64,000 bases of DNA from Hippasteria phrygiana (GCA_037893225.1 JAZGUH010000278.1:536501-600500); one strand, 5' to 3'. Shown: positions 23,575-36,241, numbered from the stretch's first letter. Notes: generated by a model from the letters alone, not told the origin. Made by a program: numbers and translations.

Positions 23575-23850
23575 CCCTAACTAGCATTCCCACAAATTCA
23601 GTACCAGGTGGGTGTTGGTCATCAATTCAAAAACATACATGTACGACTTTCTTTTTGTAAATATACAATTTATATTTTGTTTAACGGACAACTCTGGTGT
23701 CCAAGTCAAGAGATTTGATTTCAATTATTAAATCACCCTTTGATGAGGGACTTTACAGTCGGAGGGTTTCTTCTTTATATTCCGTAACTCCATAGGGTGT
23801 GTGGGAAATCATTAAAATTAGAGGATTCAGGACAGTTCGGGTTAACAATA
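23575..23850. repeat. Degraded CCCTAAC-type element
   Basis: GGCCCTAACTAGCATTCCCA at the left and GGATTCAGGACAGTTCGGGT at the right resemble other CCCTAAC-type ends. A short related piece is at 28458-28531. Confidence 0.4.
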
Positions 23851-24918
23851 TGCAAATTTTTACAGTTTATAATCTGTTTCAGTAATTTATTGCCTGCATT
23901 CAAAACGGCAGTCAAGTATTAGACCAACTTCACTGTGATGTCATTGTTCTGGTTCATGCTTGTATGTCTTTACACACTTAATGAGCTCTTTCACGGTATT
24001 GGGGTTAATGTACTGGCTAGTAGTACAGCTGTGAGATATAATTGTTACATACTTTAAAAATGTATTGGTGATGGTAAATCAGAACAACTTTTTAAAGTTG
24101 GGTGTAATTGCTTATAGTAAATTAAACATTAATTTTATTGAGTTAACCACGTCAACATGCTGTTTATTTGTGTACTTTTCAACTAGAAATGCCAAACAGT
24201 CTTTGGGTGCGTTCGAGTAGTCACTGGTGGAATTACGTCACACGCATGCGTAGTTTAGGACTGTTCCTATAAGAGAACATCCACTTTTAAGTTATTGGAC
24301 TTAACAAACCAGATTGCGACATTAAAAACCAACAGGTATGTCATAGATAGAGGGCAGAGTTTTTAATTTTGTGGGAAATCGGCAACGAAGATGACAAAAC
24401 ACATAAGAAAATTGCATTTTCTCCCGCAGGAAACTGTTTAGAATTACAAAAAATGATGTCATTAGAGACGAGTATACTTTAGGTTGATAAAAACAACCTT
24501 GACTCAAAATGGATCAAATATAAAGAGGCGTCCGTAACTACACAATCGCCGACTCTTATTCCTCCATGGCCGACTCGAGTGCAAGGTGACATCAACAGGA
24601 GAGGGCGTTTGAGCATTCTATTAGCCCAGCTCTGGTGTCTGACTTTACCAGAGTAAGCTACTAGGTCTAGGAATAGACCAGAATCTGCTGGCGTCTCTAT
24701 AAAAAGGTATTAAGAAGTATTTTTCTGTTATCTTGACCATTTAAAAAAATAAATCTTTTTTAAATTCACTCTAAGCTGGCAAAAAAAAAAGCATTTTGCC
24801 TTTCTAATCCCTCGCCCTGCTTCAAGTATCCAATGGGTCAAGCAAAATATCACCCTATTATGTACATAAACCCAACAACCACCGTTACAAATCAAATATG
24901 GAATGCACTTGAATTTAA
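23850..24918. other. 3' flank of SHQ1, nothing else seen
   Basis: Likely contains the SHQ1 3' untranslated region on the minus strand. No clear polyA signal close to the stop was identified. Confidence 0.4.
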
Positions 24919-27900
24919 TCATGAAAGATCCGACACAGAATCCGTTTCAGATTCCAAGGCAGGCTGTGGTGTTTCTAATCTATTATCTGCATAAGAAAGC
25001 CCACTCTGGGTTATATCACTTGTTTTAACAGTTTCACAGATGCCATTGTTAATACATGTAGGAATCAGACCACTCTCTTTATCACCAGGCTTGTCTGTGC
25101 AGTTAACAGAACAGATGCCTGTACAGGCATCCTCACCAAACATCTCAAGCTTCCTCGAAGGTGGTTTCTGAGTCCAAGCCTCCAGTGAGAGGGGTGAAGT
25201 CTTTTCCAACTCTCTTACTGAATCACTCTGTTCCTTGTCCGTCGAAGCAGACTCACTTTCACAAAGCTGCAGGTCTAATATTTTGGTAGCAACCTCATCA
25301 ACCAATGCATTTCCAGAACATTCAGTTCGGTCCTTCTGCTGGTCTGCAACTGTTTCATCCCGAGACCGTTTGTCATCACTGACGCATACATGTAGATTAT
25401 TATCTGCTTCAGCACCATTTCTCTCCGTCACACAGTCTGCTTGTTTCAATGGAGATGGCAAGTTTGCACCCTGTTGGTGTGAAATGCTTTCATCGTCCAA
25501 CCCTTCATGAAGAATATGAGGGTAGCCGTATTGGTGCACAGGTGATGCGTCATCGGTTTGGCACTGTTCCCGATGGCTGTCGTCTTGTGTTGCTAGCTCA
25601 GCAGCTTCTTCCAGTTCTTTCAGTTCAAAGCCAACTTTACTCTTTGTCATCTTCACCTGTGATGGTTAACAAAATACAGGCACAGCTCAGAAAACAGTTT
25701 TAAATCTGAGTCCTAGAAGATATGTAAAAATGAATTAAATTTCAGAAGTGAAAAGTAAAGTAATATTTGTTATTTAAATAGAAGAGAAACTGTAATGAGC
25801 AGAACTGAAGACAAACACAATATGGGGGAAGGGCCAAGTGTCAAATTTGTTCTCATTTCTAGTCATTAAAAAGAAGCGGGTTACTCTAGCTACATTACTT
25901 AATACTTTAAAGGTAGTAGACAACATTTGCAAACATACAAAAACAAAACTACTGAATTGTTATGAAATACTACTAGACTAATTAGAAAGCAATCTCAAAC
26001 ATTCTATGAAATAAATCATAGCACCTGGTGTGCTGACGTTTTCAAGAAAAGTGGAATTTTGTATCGTTTTCCAACGATTGTCGGCCAACAAGCGATGGAA
26101 ATACAATGTAGTATAATTCCCTGACTATATAAAATTGCTCCGTTTTGACTAAATTTTCTAAATTGCTCCTTTTTGTCAGGGAACCAGACTACTAGAAAAG
26201 AAATTGTCTCTGTTTTCCCAGCATCTATGCACACAAAACTTTTAACAGGTCAGTGTTACAGTATTTGCTAGCACGATATAAAATACTAACCCCTAAATCC
26301 ATTTATTTCTGAAAATTACAGCAAAAGCAAATGTGTACTACAGGTACCTTTAAGCCATTTATTAATTATTCAGTCCACAGTTAATTCTGTGTACATGTAC
26401 ATGTAGCACCCATTTTTGTTTTTCAAGGTTATCATAAATTGTGAAGTTAAATAGAATAACATACTGCAACAGATTGCTTGCTAACTTGAACGACCTGAAA
26501 CATGTACGTTAGGATGGTCTGATGTTCTCAAAGACTAAATGACACGTAAAACAGAAACTAATCAAAACTGAATTGAGAAGTTAGTTGGAGTCCAAACGAT
26601 TCTGTCTGTCATTTTAATGGGAAACAGGATAGTCATTTCTTGACAAAATTTTCAAAGTGAACAAAGAAAACTGGCAGGAGCGGGATTGGAACCTGCGACC
26701 TCCTGAATCCCGTACCGGCGCTCTACCAACTGAGCTATCTTGCCCGATGTTGGCGGTCTCCCAAAATTGTCGGTATCTTTGTTCAGGGGCACTAGTCAGA
26801 AGTCATAAACCCATAATGCCGTGTAGCCAGGGATCACGCCCAATTTGACGATACAACCCGGGAAGCGACATTGTGGGGATCACCCAATGACGATACAACT
26901 TTTTAACTTGTAATTCATCAAACAAACGACAAGGCAAACTGACAAGTTAAATTTGAATAAATTTTCAGAGTGAACAAAGAAAACTGGCAGGAGCGGGATT
27001 CGAACCTGCGACCTCCGTTTACATAGTCAGTTTCCCTTGTGGTTTGTTTGATGAATTAAATTCTTGACAATTAGAAATGGTCCTCGCCTACAGATGAGTC
27101 CGACCCAGGGCAGGATAAATGCAGCCATGATACGGGGCAATCCATACCTGTGCAGTATTAGCTATGCTTTGTTTAACTGCAATCATTGATTGTATTCAGC
27201 TGGGGGTTGACAAAAGGATGGTATATGGATGTCCCCATCAATGGCCGCCTTAGTCAGACCATTACAGGACAGTAACAAAGAAGATAGGATTTGTCTTTAA
27301 TAACCTGCATATTTCCATTGCTGTGTTTTTAGTTTCTACTTCATAACAAATTATCCATAGATCCTATATCTTGATTGGCTTACAGTGTGTCACATGGTAT
27401 TCTCTACTTTAGTCACGTCGCCGTCCACACCCAGAAAGACAATCCCATGGTCAACAAAGTACTATACCAGTAGCAATGAGAGAAAGACTGAGATTGCGGG
27501 TAACACCATGTGAAATAAATCTCTTCAAGGAAGATGTGTGGTTCTGAAAAGAACCGGGATGAGTGTGTAACTCGACGTTTTGGACAGTGTGCTCTGTCCG
27601 TCCTCAGCAATGAGAGATCCTACATGTATGTAAGCCTGCAGTGAACAAATCAACAACTAGTGCACACAAGTTTGTAGTTAACATTACATGTATTTTTCCG
27701 AGTGGAACAACACGTTATTTTTTTTCAGGGGAAAGAATTTTCTCACTGAATTCATGTAATCTATAAATATAAATACAGGTAATGACAATTTATTGTCAAT
27801 AACCCTAACTCCTTACATATAAACCTGAATCCTCCAATATCTAAAATCCTCCAATGTTTGTTACTGGGGACCACTGCCTGAATCCTGCAAAATCCTCCAG

Positions 27901-30900
27901 TTGGTTTACCCCAATAACCTCAATCCTCCGAAATCATCCAGCATCAGATTGGGCCTGATGACCTGGGGATCCTCCATAGGCAAAATTCTCGAATGCCCTC
28001 AATTCTGCAAAATCCTCCGATGCTTCAACTTTAAAGACCCTCAATCCTCTAAATTCCTCCACTAAAGCAAAGAGGATTTTGGAGGGTTTGGGAAGGTTAG
28101 GGTTAATCTATAGCTGATGAGGTCTTGGAGATGCCAAGAGCAGTCTATTTCTCCGGGAATCACTTTAGGAGGTTAGTTTTTACTCTACCAATCGCAAAAG
28201 TCAATTTTTTTTACACTACGTGTAGAACTCACTTTTTTCATTCCCCCAGCTAGTGATGCTATCTTGTCCTGACTTAGTGACTGTATCCACACACAGTAGT
28301 CTGTAATGTACAGTTCATTCAGTATGTAGTGTGGTTCGTCCGCTGCCAATATGTGATGGATCTCAAGCAAACATTTCAAAAGCCGCCGCCTTCCTGTATG
28401 TGCAAATCATATTTTGCATATAATCAGCGAAATTTTCAAAATGTACATATTGGAATCATTAATCCCAACTCCCTATGTGGTGTGAAAAATTGTATGGAAA
28501 CTGGAGGATTCAGTACTGTTAGGGGTTAATAATCTACCTCATGCAATTTCAGCTCAGAATATTCCCCAAAAAGCTTTGCTCAATTCAAAATTTCAGCACA
28601 ATTTTAGTCCGCATATATTCAAATAAAAAAACGTGTACAATTTTAACTATCTGTCGCTTGAGTGCAATTATCCGCATATAACCATGACAAATTATCTCTC
28701 GGCTTAATATCAGACATTGATTTCCATGTTTTGGGAATGTCTTAAAAGTAGTTTTTACAAAATGTGTATGTTTGAACTTTTCTATCTGTATATGAAAAAC
28801 ATTTGGCTTGGAACAGTATTCCTGCACGCAATTGCTCGAATTTGTGTAAAAAGGCAAAATACATTCAAAACCAACTTTCAAGATTTGGGACTTTGCTATT
28901 CATTTACCAATGCCACAAATTATGCAGAGGGTTACTTGCACTTTGTGAATGGGGTTCAGCATAATTTTCCTGGAGTCTGATTTTAAGAAAATTGTTGCTA
29001 TCCATTGTTGCTATCCATTCTAAACCCCTTGCAGTCAGCCATTATTGATGGAAAGCTGGGGTGCCAGGGAGAGATATACTGTACCCTGTGGAGACATGAA
29101 CACAATGGGAACAAAGGGACTGAATAGGTCTCCACTAGGTAATTCTATGGGTTAGGTTGTCTCCACAAGGAATTTTGTGTACAAAGTCTATGGGGGTTTG
29201 CTTAAGTACATGGACAAAGGGGAGAACAGTACAATGCCATGTCTCCACAGGGATGTAAAAACGCGAATGGGTTCACTCACTGAAAGGGCTGTGCAGCCGA
29301 GTGTAAATGCAAACAATAGGTGCCACACTGAAAAGAGTGACCCTATTCATTGCACATTGAGCACACCCCCCCCCCCCCATTCGTGTGAATGAAAGCTTTG
29401 TTTAAAAAAGCCCCATCTATTCATAACAACTCCCATTCGAGAACAATATGGTTGAAAATGAATTGATTGAGTATGAGAAGGAATGCGGCTATTCATGTCA
29501 ACCAGCTACAAGGGGTTAATATCTGGGATTTTCCCTTTCCTGTTTTTTTCTTCTGAAAGCCCAAATTGTTATGGTGCTAGAGACTCAGTCTCTGTGAGTC
29601 CTAACCACCTAGACATTTTTATAGGAAGCTTCCTGAATCCTCCAAAATCCAACACTGGAGTTAATAACACAATGGCACATACATGTACTCTGTACTTAAA
29701 GAATCAAGTGACATCAAGCCCAATGTCAGTAAGAGTGACTCGGCTCTGCTCTCCCCAAACCTGCAAAATACTCCTGATGGATTTTGAAGGATGTGGGCGG
29801 GTTAGGGCAAACTGAAAAGGAATTTCTGTAACCTTGTATACCTCACTTACCTAAAAGGAATATCCTTTTGACGTCTTGGAAGACTTTGTTGGTGAGCTCC
29901 CAGTGTCTGTACAGTGGATAGCACAGGGCTCTACGATAGCACACGGTTACCACCTCATCCAACGACGTGAACCAGTCGAGCCAGGACAGGGTGGGGCTGA
30001 GTTTACATACAGTCCAGGACGATTCCACCTTGAAAAGGTAGATACACAAAAACAAAATGAAATGTCACTGTTATTCTATCTTCAGGGTGGGTCAGCAAAA
30101 CCTCCAATGGTGTTGCCGAGTCAGATCATAGCCATTCATGTGTCCAAGAAAAAATCACTTACATGTATTAGCTTTCAGAAAACAACACTGAAAAAGAAAT
30201 AATTTGGACAATCCAAAGTACAATGCACCATCAAGAATTTGCCCTGGAGAGGCCTTCTTTGGCAGGGTATCATGGGAGAGGCCAACATACCCGTCATTTT
30301 TCAACTTGGCTTAAAACCTGATTGAAAAGAGGGCCCAACTTCACCCCTTTCAGTCAACTGAGTTAGACCCAGCAGGTTACACAACGGTCTATCATGTGTG
30401 AAATATAGGCCCTACTCCAAATAGTCTGTTGTGTGCATTTCAGCATGGTGTCTATGAAAGAAAGCCCCAACTCCAGTTTTTTGTCATTAACTTCAATTAA
30501 AATGCTTCACCCTAATAAACTTGATCAGAGACAGAATTTATGTTTTCTTTTTAAAAAATATACATTTTTCTTAACACAAATGAATTAATTCATCAAACAA
30601 ACCACAAGGGATGAACTATAAGTTAAAAAGTCGTATCCTCATTGAGTGATCCCCACAATGTCGCTTCCCAGGTTGTATCGTAAAATTGGGCGTGATCCCT
30701 GGCTACACAGCATTACGGGTTTATGACTTCTGACTAGCGCCCCCCGAACAAATACACCAACAGTTTGGGAGACCGCCAACATAGGGCAAGATAGCTCAGT
30801 TGGAAGAGCACCAGTACGGTAATCTGGAGGCCGCAGGTTCGAATCCCAGTTTTCTTTGTTCACTTCACAAACGAATTAAGACATACCGAGTTCTCACTCA

Positions 30901-33900
30901 GTGTTGTTCGGACATTGTAAGCGTAAGCAAAGATGATATCCACCAGGCTCAGCAGTGCACTCCTCTCTGTGTCTGCATCCAAGAGGTGATGTCTGCGAGG
31001 CAATCTCCTCATCTGCTCCTTCTCATCGTCGGTGAAAGGCACTGGAATGCAAAAAGATGAAAAGAGACTGCGCTCAATTAATGCAAGCCAATAGCAGAGT
31101 GAGGAGTCTTCAGCTTTATGTACCTATCAATTGTTCCTCCCCCCTCCCTCCTTCCCCGGCATTGCCACACCCCCACCGGATGTCGGGACTTGGGATTGGT
31201 CATCTTTTCATGCCCAAGGCGCTTCTTTAAGTGGAAATAAAAATCGACCCATTGTACTTTTGTACAGGAGAATGGTCTCGCAGGGATAAGGGCTTAGCCA
31301 CTTCTGGCGTGAGAATCCCAAAATGAGGGGTGGAGTCACCCAGTAGGGAAGGGGCTGAGGAAACCACTGATAGATTATTACTCATCACAGCTTACTTGGG
31401 CAGGACTCCAACTCAAGACCTGTTGCTATGGCCAAAAAAACAACAACTTGTGTTGCCCTAATAAAGAAAGGGGACACGCCGCCTGCCTGGTGAGTTTTAA
31501 AAACGCACGCATTTAACAAACCCATGTGCTGCTTTTCAAACCTGTTCGGTTGGGATCGCAATAATAAGCCAGTACACGCGCATAATATGCATGACAAAAC
31601 ATTATGGTCGGATTTCACAAAATCCATATTTATAAACAAAAACGCATACTTTAGTGTTTTTCGTGAATTTCCATACAGAACACGAAAAATGTGTACTGGT
31701 TGGCAGCTCTGTAAAAGGTGTCATATGAAAGGTCTCACCCATCTGTTCGTCCCCATACACAGCTTGATCCTGATTGGTAGCCTGTGTGCTCTTTGCCTGA
31801 AGGTTCCTCCATTCCTGGTGCCAGGGTGGCTTATGGGCTAGCAACTCATCAACGGTGGAATCATCTTGGTACAGATCAGCCCTACAATATCAACAAGCAA
31901 AACTGCCAAGTTTAAACCCTAGAAATCAAAATCAAACTGAGCCATTGGACCTGTATTTTGCACAATGATGCTTCAAAATTAGGACTGTACATCCGAAAAC
32001 TGTACATCCGAAAACCTGGTACCTGATGAGTACCTGATGAGTTACCTGACCGCAAATATCAGGAACCGGTTCCCAGATTATGGAATCGAGTAGCCATAAC
32101 CTGTTCTTTAGACAATGAAAAAGAAAGTTTTGAACGTCATTTGTGGGGAATTTTGAAAATGAAACCCAGGGTACATGAAAAAAGGAACAGATTAACGTTT
32201 ATGATGCTTGTGAAAATGCAATTTACACCGTAAAGCTATAGAGCTCACTGTACACACTTGCATCTTGCTGCATTGATGCACCGATGTGGTAGTATTAACG
32301 TGCAAACCTTAATGAACAATATGAACAGCAATTTCCAGGATTTGGTTTTCTTTAACGGGTACTCATGTTTGTTTTCAATTGGGTAACCAGTATGTTGAAG
32401 GTTAATGGCAAACTATGAACAGCAATTGCAGTTAACTTGCCACAGTACAAGACGATTAAAGGTTACTTACAAATAATGATCCTCATCAAACTTGACATCT
32501 TCTGTGCACTTTCTGGCCTGCTTTCTCTCCATCAGCTGTGTGCTGTCTGGATTGGGTACATCAACAATGTCACAAAGCTCCTCCTGTATTAAACAAGAAA
32601 CTGCATGTAAATTAAATGCATGACATTATACAATTGTTGTCCACTGTGATGTGGTCCATGGTGTTTTGTACACCCAAGGGGGCAAATGGCGCCCGAGGCG
32701 AAGCCGAGGGTGCCATTTGCCTTCCGAGGATTTACAAAACCCATGGACTACATCACAGCAGACAATTGTTTTGTTAGGCCTATACCATGGTATTAAATAC
32801 ATGCCTGTACAAATGCCCGAGTAGTTGGAACGTGAAAGAGCAGACGAAACGCAAACAGTAACGGCGGCAACGGAAAGTCACTCTTCCAAACTTTACTTTC
32901 ATTTTAACTGTTCCCTATGCGCGCATTACATGGAAATATACAGTGGTTCACGTAGTACCAGCGACAACGAAACCTCTTCCCAGGATCTGCTTCTATTAAA
33001 CTTGTTGTTCAGAGCAGCCCTGGGGCCGATCAAGGTAATGTAGTCCACGGGGTACATCACTTTTTAAGAGTGATGTACCCCGGGTGCATCAGTTTTGGAG
33101 TAACACATGAACTTTTGTAATAAACCATGTGACCGGTTATTGACCAATCGGATCTCCCAATTTAATACCATGGTATATTAACAAGTACTCATGTTGTTTA
33201 GTTTAAGATCTTACAGTTCTGAAATCCATTACATATGTACTCATATTTTGTAATTTGGGATCTTACAGTTCTGACTGCATTCTTGGTAGAAATCATCTTC
33301 ACAATGACAGGCAAGTAAGAATTGTGCCAAATATAATACAAACATCCAGAATTATCTCATTTACAAAAATTACCAAAGAAATCGATTGTAAGCATGAATT
33401 TTCCACTGTATTGAAAAATTACGGAATAAAGAGTTTCACTTTGGATCTCTTGGGAGTAAAACTTTTTTCCCATAACAGAATCACAGAATGCTGCCTTTAT
33501 CAATTCAGAGGAAGGGGCTGTTGCTGCATGCTTACTTGCAGCCTCTGGAAAACACCGCTCCTCCTATTTGCAAAGCCATAGCAAGTATCACCCAGGAGGG
33601 AGTCTTCCTCTTGTTGGAATGGCTGCTGTTCCACCTGCCAGTCAATCTCCCCTTCATCATCTTCGCTTTCCTGAGTTTGATCTTCGGCTTGGCTCTCACC
33701 TATAAAAACACGATTTTTGAAACTGATGTATTAAAAATGACAGCCATTTCAGATATCTTACCCACTTCTCTTTGGTTGTTGTAAATAATGATTTCAATAC
33801 CTTGGAGATCTTAGTATGGTAAGCAGACAGGTAAATGCAGCACATGAATACACAACATTTTCAAAAGCTCCAAACTGTTTCCTTCACTAGAACTCACTCA

Positions 33901-35782
33901 TCCTAGACACCGCAAACCCAGGTGTAATATCCTCATTCCCAAAGGAATCCCTTGATTACACCTGCCTGGTTAATACAGTAGAATGCCACTATAATGAATA
34001 TCACAATAGTGGTCATTCATTAGTGATCAAATGATGGATATTCGTTATAGCCAAATGTTTGGTAAAGTAGTGTTCGTTATAGCGAAGTTCTACTGTATAC
34101 ATTGTATATTGGGGTTTGAAATGAACCCCGATGACAAAACGTGACGTGGGTATCAATTTGCCAGTACATGTACATGTGCCACATCATTTCTTCATCACCG
34201 TGGCGTCATCTGGATCACAATGTGTAGTGTAAACGAAGAAAGTATGTGCAAAAGTAGCTTTTCGTGCTGTACAATAGAACTCCACATATTTTGGATCTCA
34301 AATTTAATGATGATAAAATATGATTTCTATGGGGTTGACACAGTGGTACTTCTTTGCCTCCCACATTGTGACTCAGTTTAAATCTATCCAATCTAAGTCA
34401 ATTATGTACAAGTAGGTTGTCAGTACCCACCTGATTCCCACTTACTCATTACCAACAGGAACAGGAACATGTGACAAGCAATTTTCATTGAAAAATACCA
34501 AATACATGTAGTTACTTTCTACAGGACTGTTTGTTTCACACAGATCCGGATCTTGACCAGTGATCCGACCATTGGTTCACACTGATCCTACATGTATTTA
34601 GAGCAGTGAACGAGCATTAGATCACCCATCACGATCGTGATCTGTATGAAACTCACAAGCCCTTAAAACCCTCCTGTTCTCAGGGCCAAAATCGACCCAG
34701 CTGCTGTACAGATCAAAACCTATCAAATGTCAGATTGAAACACACACAAACTGTGAGAGTTGGTGTTAAGAATTTTTGATAGGCTGTGATAGTTATAAGT
34801 ATAGGAGGGTTAATTAATCTGCCAAATCAGGTTGATTGCATTATCATCCGATTGCAAATATTGATGAACAGATACCTGTGATCTCAATGCCTGGTTGTTC
34901 GGCTGACCTTTGACCCCTGGGAGCCAGCAGCGTGGTCAACATGTCAAGACCTTGGAAGATTTCCCCTGGTGTCTCCTTGGGCAGGCTGATTTCAAATGAG
35001 CCTTGCAACAACAAACAACAAAGTTTAAGTATTATAAAAGACAAAAGTGTAAATGATCCAAAGCCACCTTAAACTGCACTTTTATGAAAAAAATCAAACT
35101 TTGTCCCTCTAGGTCTGGAACTTATGTAATGAAAAATGAGAGGGGATATAAATTCGCATAGAAACTTTTAGAAAAAGAATGACAAAAATGAGAAAGGTTG
35201 ATGTACACAACATAAATGTCTTACCCATGTCTGCATCATACTTGGCCTTTTCCCTGCCATCTTCTACAACTCTACCAGGCAGATGAAGCCTTAGTGGACA
35301 AGACAAAACAGGTGCATTATTGTTACTTACAAAATATTTAAAGGCCAACAAGTTTTTTTGTCATCAAAAATTGGGGTGACTTGGTAATATAAGTAATTTT
35401 TTACAATACAGAAAATTGACAAGAGCAGGACTTGAACCTGTAACCCATGGATTTCTGTACTGACACTCTTGCTCCAACTTGGCGGTCTCTGAATTTTGTC
35501 AATACATGTATCTTTGTTCAGGACTGTATGTAAGAAGTCGTAACAAACTCATATTGCCAAAATCTACAATGTAAATCAGGTGCTGAACAAAGTGGAAACA
35601 CTTTTCCACCAATCTGATTAAATCTGAATATGACAATACCTGAGAAAGTACGGCTTTGAGTAGAACTTGAAATCATTGCCATCAACAAATATCTCCACCT
35701 CAGTCACTTTAGCGTAACGAGCTTTGATGAGAATCCTCAGGAAATTGGCATCCTGGTTCAGCTCAAAGGCTGGTGTAAGCAT
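24919..35782 (-). CDS. SHQ1: SHQ1 H/ACA ribonucleoprotein assembly factor, ten coding exons
   Basis: Exons in transcript order: 35782-35640, 35289-35225, 35001-34876, 33699-33536, 32583-32471, 31881-31739, 31041-30887, 30028-29851, 28393-28233, 25656-24919. All junctions are GT-AG and phases join, giving 661 residues against 577 in human. The start [17 protein letters not shown] matches the conserved N terminus. Exons 1-3 form the CS (p23-like) domain, with LPGRVVEDG and [17 protein letters not shown]. Exons 5-9 form the helical SHQ1 domain, with [26 protein letters not shown] and [14 protein letters not shown]. The last exon encodes [14 protein letters not shown] and then a long acidic, Ser/Glu-rich, probably disordered tail. 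SHQ1 chaperones dyskerin/NAP57 before H/ACA RNP assembly, in nucleus and cytosol (family knowledge). Its introns carry many mobile elements. A noncoding 5' exon could lie upstream; none was identified. Confidence 0.96.
26645..27062 (-). repeat. tRNA-derived repeats, one full and one partial
   Basis: On minus, GGGCAAGATAGCTCAGTTGG (A box) and GCAGGTTCCAATCCCGC (B box) span about 26745-26677. A second B-box half with TTCGAATCC is at about 26985-27015. Both are associated with CATCAAACAAACCACAAGGG-type terminal segments (26917-26940 and 27030-27055). The anticodon loop lacks T33 and stems mismatch, so they are not functional tRNAs. They lie in SHQ1 intron 9. Confidence 0.7.
27800..28106. mobile_element. 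CCCTAAC-type element, full copy
   Basis: TAACCCTAACTCC at the left and GGAAGGTTAGGGTTAA at the right. The interior is a run of AATCCTCCAAAATCCTCC-like words that pair with the right end. It lies in SHQ1 intron 9. Confidence 0.7.
29599..29811. mobile_element. CCCTAAC-type element, copy
   Basis: CCTAACCACCTAGACATTTT at the left and GGGCGGGTTAGGGC at the right, with TCCTCCAAAATCCAAC and GATGGATTTTGAAGG inner arms. It lies about 40 bp downstream, in gene sense, of SHQ1 exon 8. Confidence 0.6.
30588..30880 (+). repeat. tRNA-derived repeat abutting SHQ1 exon 7
   Basis: It runs from TTAATTCATCAAACAAACCA (30586) through a GATCCCTGGCTACACAGCAT body to the tRNA-like part 30782-30850 (ATAGCTCAGTTGGAAGAGC, CAGGTTCGAATCCC) and the tail TTCTTTGTTCACTT. 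It ends next to the SHQ1 exon 7 donor at 30886. Confidence 0.75.
31985..32410. repeat. Diverged relative of the 12608-13197 MITE
   Basis: It shares ACCGGTTCCCAGATTATGGA, ATCGAGTA and an AATGAAAAAGAAAGTTT-like segment in order with 12640-12740. The ends are eroded. It lies in the SHQ1 intron between exons 5 and 6. Confidence 0.55.
32640..32780. repeat. Hairpin with core CGAGGCGAAGCCGAG, second copy
   Basis: Arms ACAATTGTTGTCCACTGTGA ... GGGGCAAATGGC and GCCATTTGC ... CAGCAGACAATTGT surround the core at 32694-32708. It lies just upstream of SHQ1 exon 5. Confidence 0.8.
32786..33177. mobile_element. TIR element ACCATGGTATTAAAT
   Basis: ACCATGGTATTAAAT at the left is inverted as ATTTAATACCATGGT at the right. 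It contains a 37-bp hairpin (33048-33084, GGGGTACATCAC and inverse). It lies between SHQ1 exons 4 and 5. Confidence 0.55.
33974..34098. mobile_element. Pogo/Tigger-like 125-bp MITE
   Basis: TACAGTAGAATGCCACTATA and its inverse CGTTATAGCGAAGTTCTACTGTA are typical of pogo/Tigger termini with a TA target. It lies in the SHQ1 intron between exons 3 and 4. Confidence 0.7.
34663..34814. mobile_element. AAACCCTCCTG MITE, full copy
   Basis: TTAAAACCCTCCTG to TATAGGAGGGTTAA, 152 bp. The interior is shared with 37577-37724 (inverted) and 13211-13314. It sits in the SHQ1 intron between exons 3 and 4. Confidence 0.75.
35404..35525 (-). repeat. tRNA-derived repeat, diverged copy
   Basis: On minus, CCAAGTTGGAGCAAGAG (decayed A box) and ACAGGTTCAAGTCCTGC (B box) are followed by TTGTCAATTTTC. 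Relatedness to the 26.6 and 30.6 kb copies is shown by TTTGTTCAGGAC on the left side of the tRNA part. It sits between SHQ1 exons 1 and 2. Confidence 0.6.
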
Positions 35783-35877
35783 TCTTTGGAATTGATCTTC
35801 AAGATGGCTTCAACGTCAACTGCAGAAAAACATCCTTGTTATGCATGTACAACAACTTGACTACTTCTGGTCCCTTA

Positions 35878-36142
35878 ATACCCTAACCCCCTAGACCCCT
35901 TTTTGCTAGGAATCCTCCAAAATCCTCTGCTTGAAACACCATTCATCCTCAATGCTCCAAAATCCTCTCTTTAAAAATATACCATTCATCCTCAATCCTC
36001 CAAAATCCTCCTCGCTTGAAATACCATTCATCCTCGATCCTCTAAAATCCTCTTTTTTTAAAAATACCATTCATCCTCAATCCTCCAAAATCCTCCAAAA
36101 CTGCAAGGAGGATTTTGGAGGATTGAGGTGGGTTAGGGTTAA
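35878..36142. mobile_element. CCCTAAC-type element, full copy with internal repeats
   Basis: TACCCTAACCCCCTAGAC to GAGGTGGGTTAGGGTTAA. Inside are four near copies of ATACCATTCATCCTCAATCC. It lies about 100 bp upstream of the SHQ1 start codon. Confidence 0.75.
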
Positions 36143-36241
36143 TATGTTATAGAGAACCCTTCGCCATAGTAAGTTGTTTTAATATGTGCCCTGCTTGAAA
36201 TGCGCATGAGAGAATCTGCACTACCCTTGTGTACATGTACA

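Noticed and set aside
26677..26748. Functional tRNA gene on the minus strand
   Set aside because: The acceptor stem is nearly paired, but T33 is missing, the anticodon stem mismatches and related decayed copies are dispersed; a tRNA-derived repeat fits better.
29023..29519. Fifth TTAACCCCTTG-family MITE
   Set aside because: Only about 11 bp at each end match (AAACCCCTTG and CAAGGGGTTAA); the interior is unrelated to the four clear copies.
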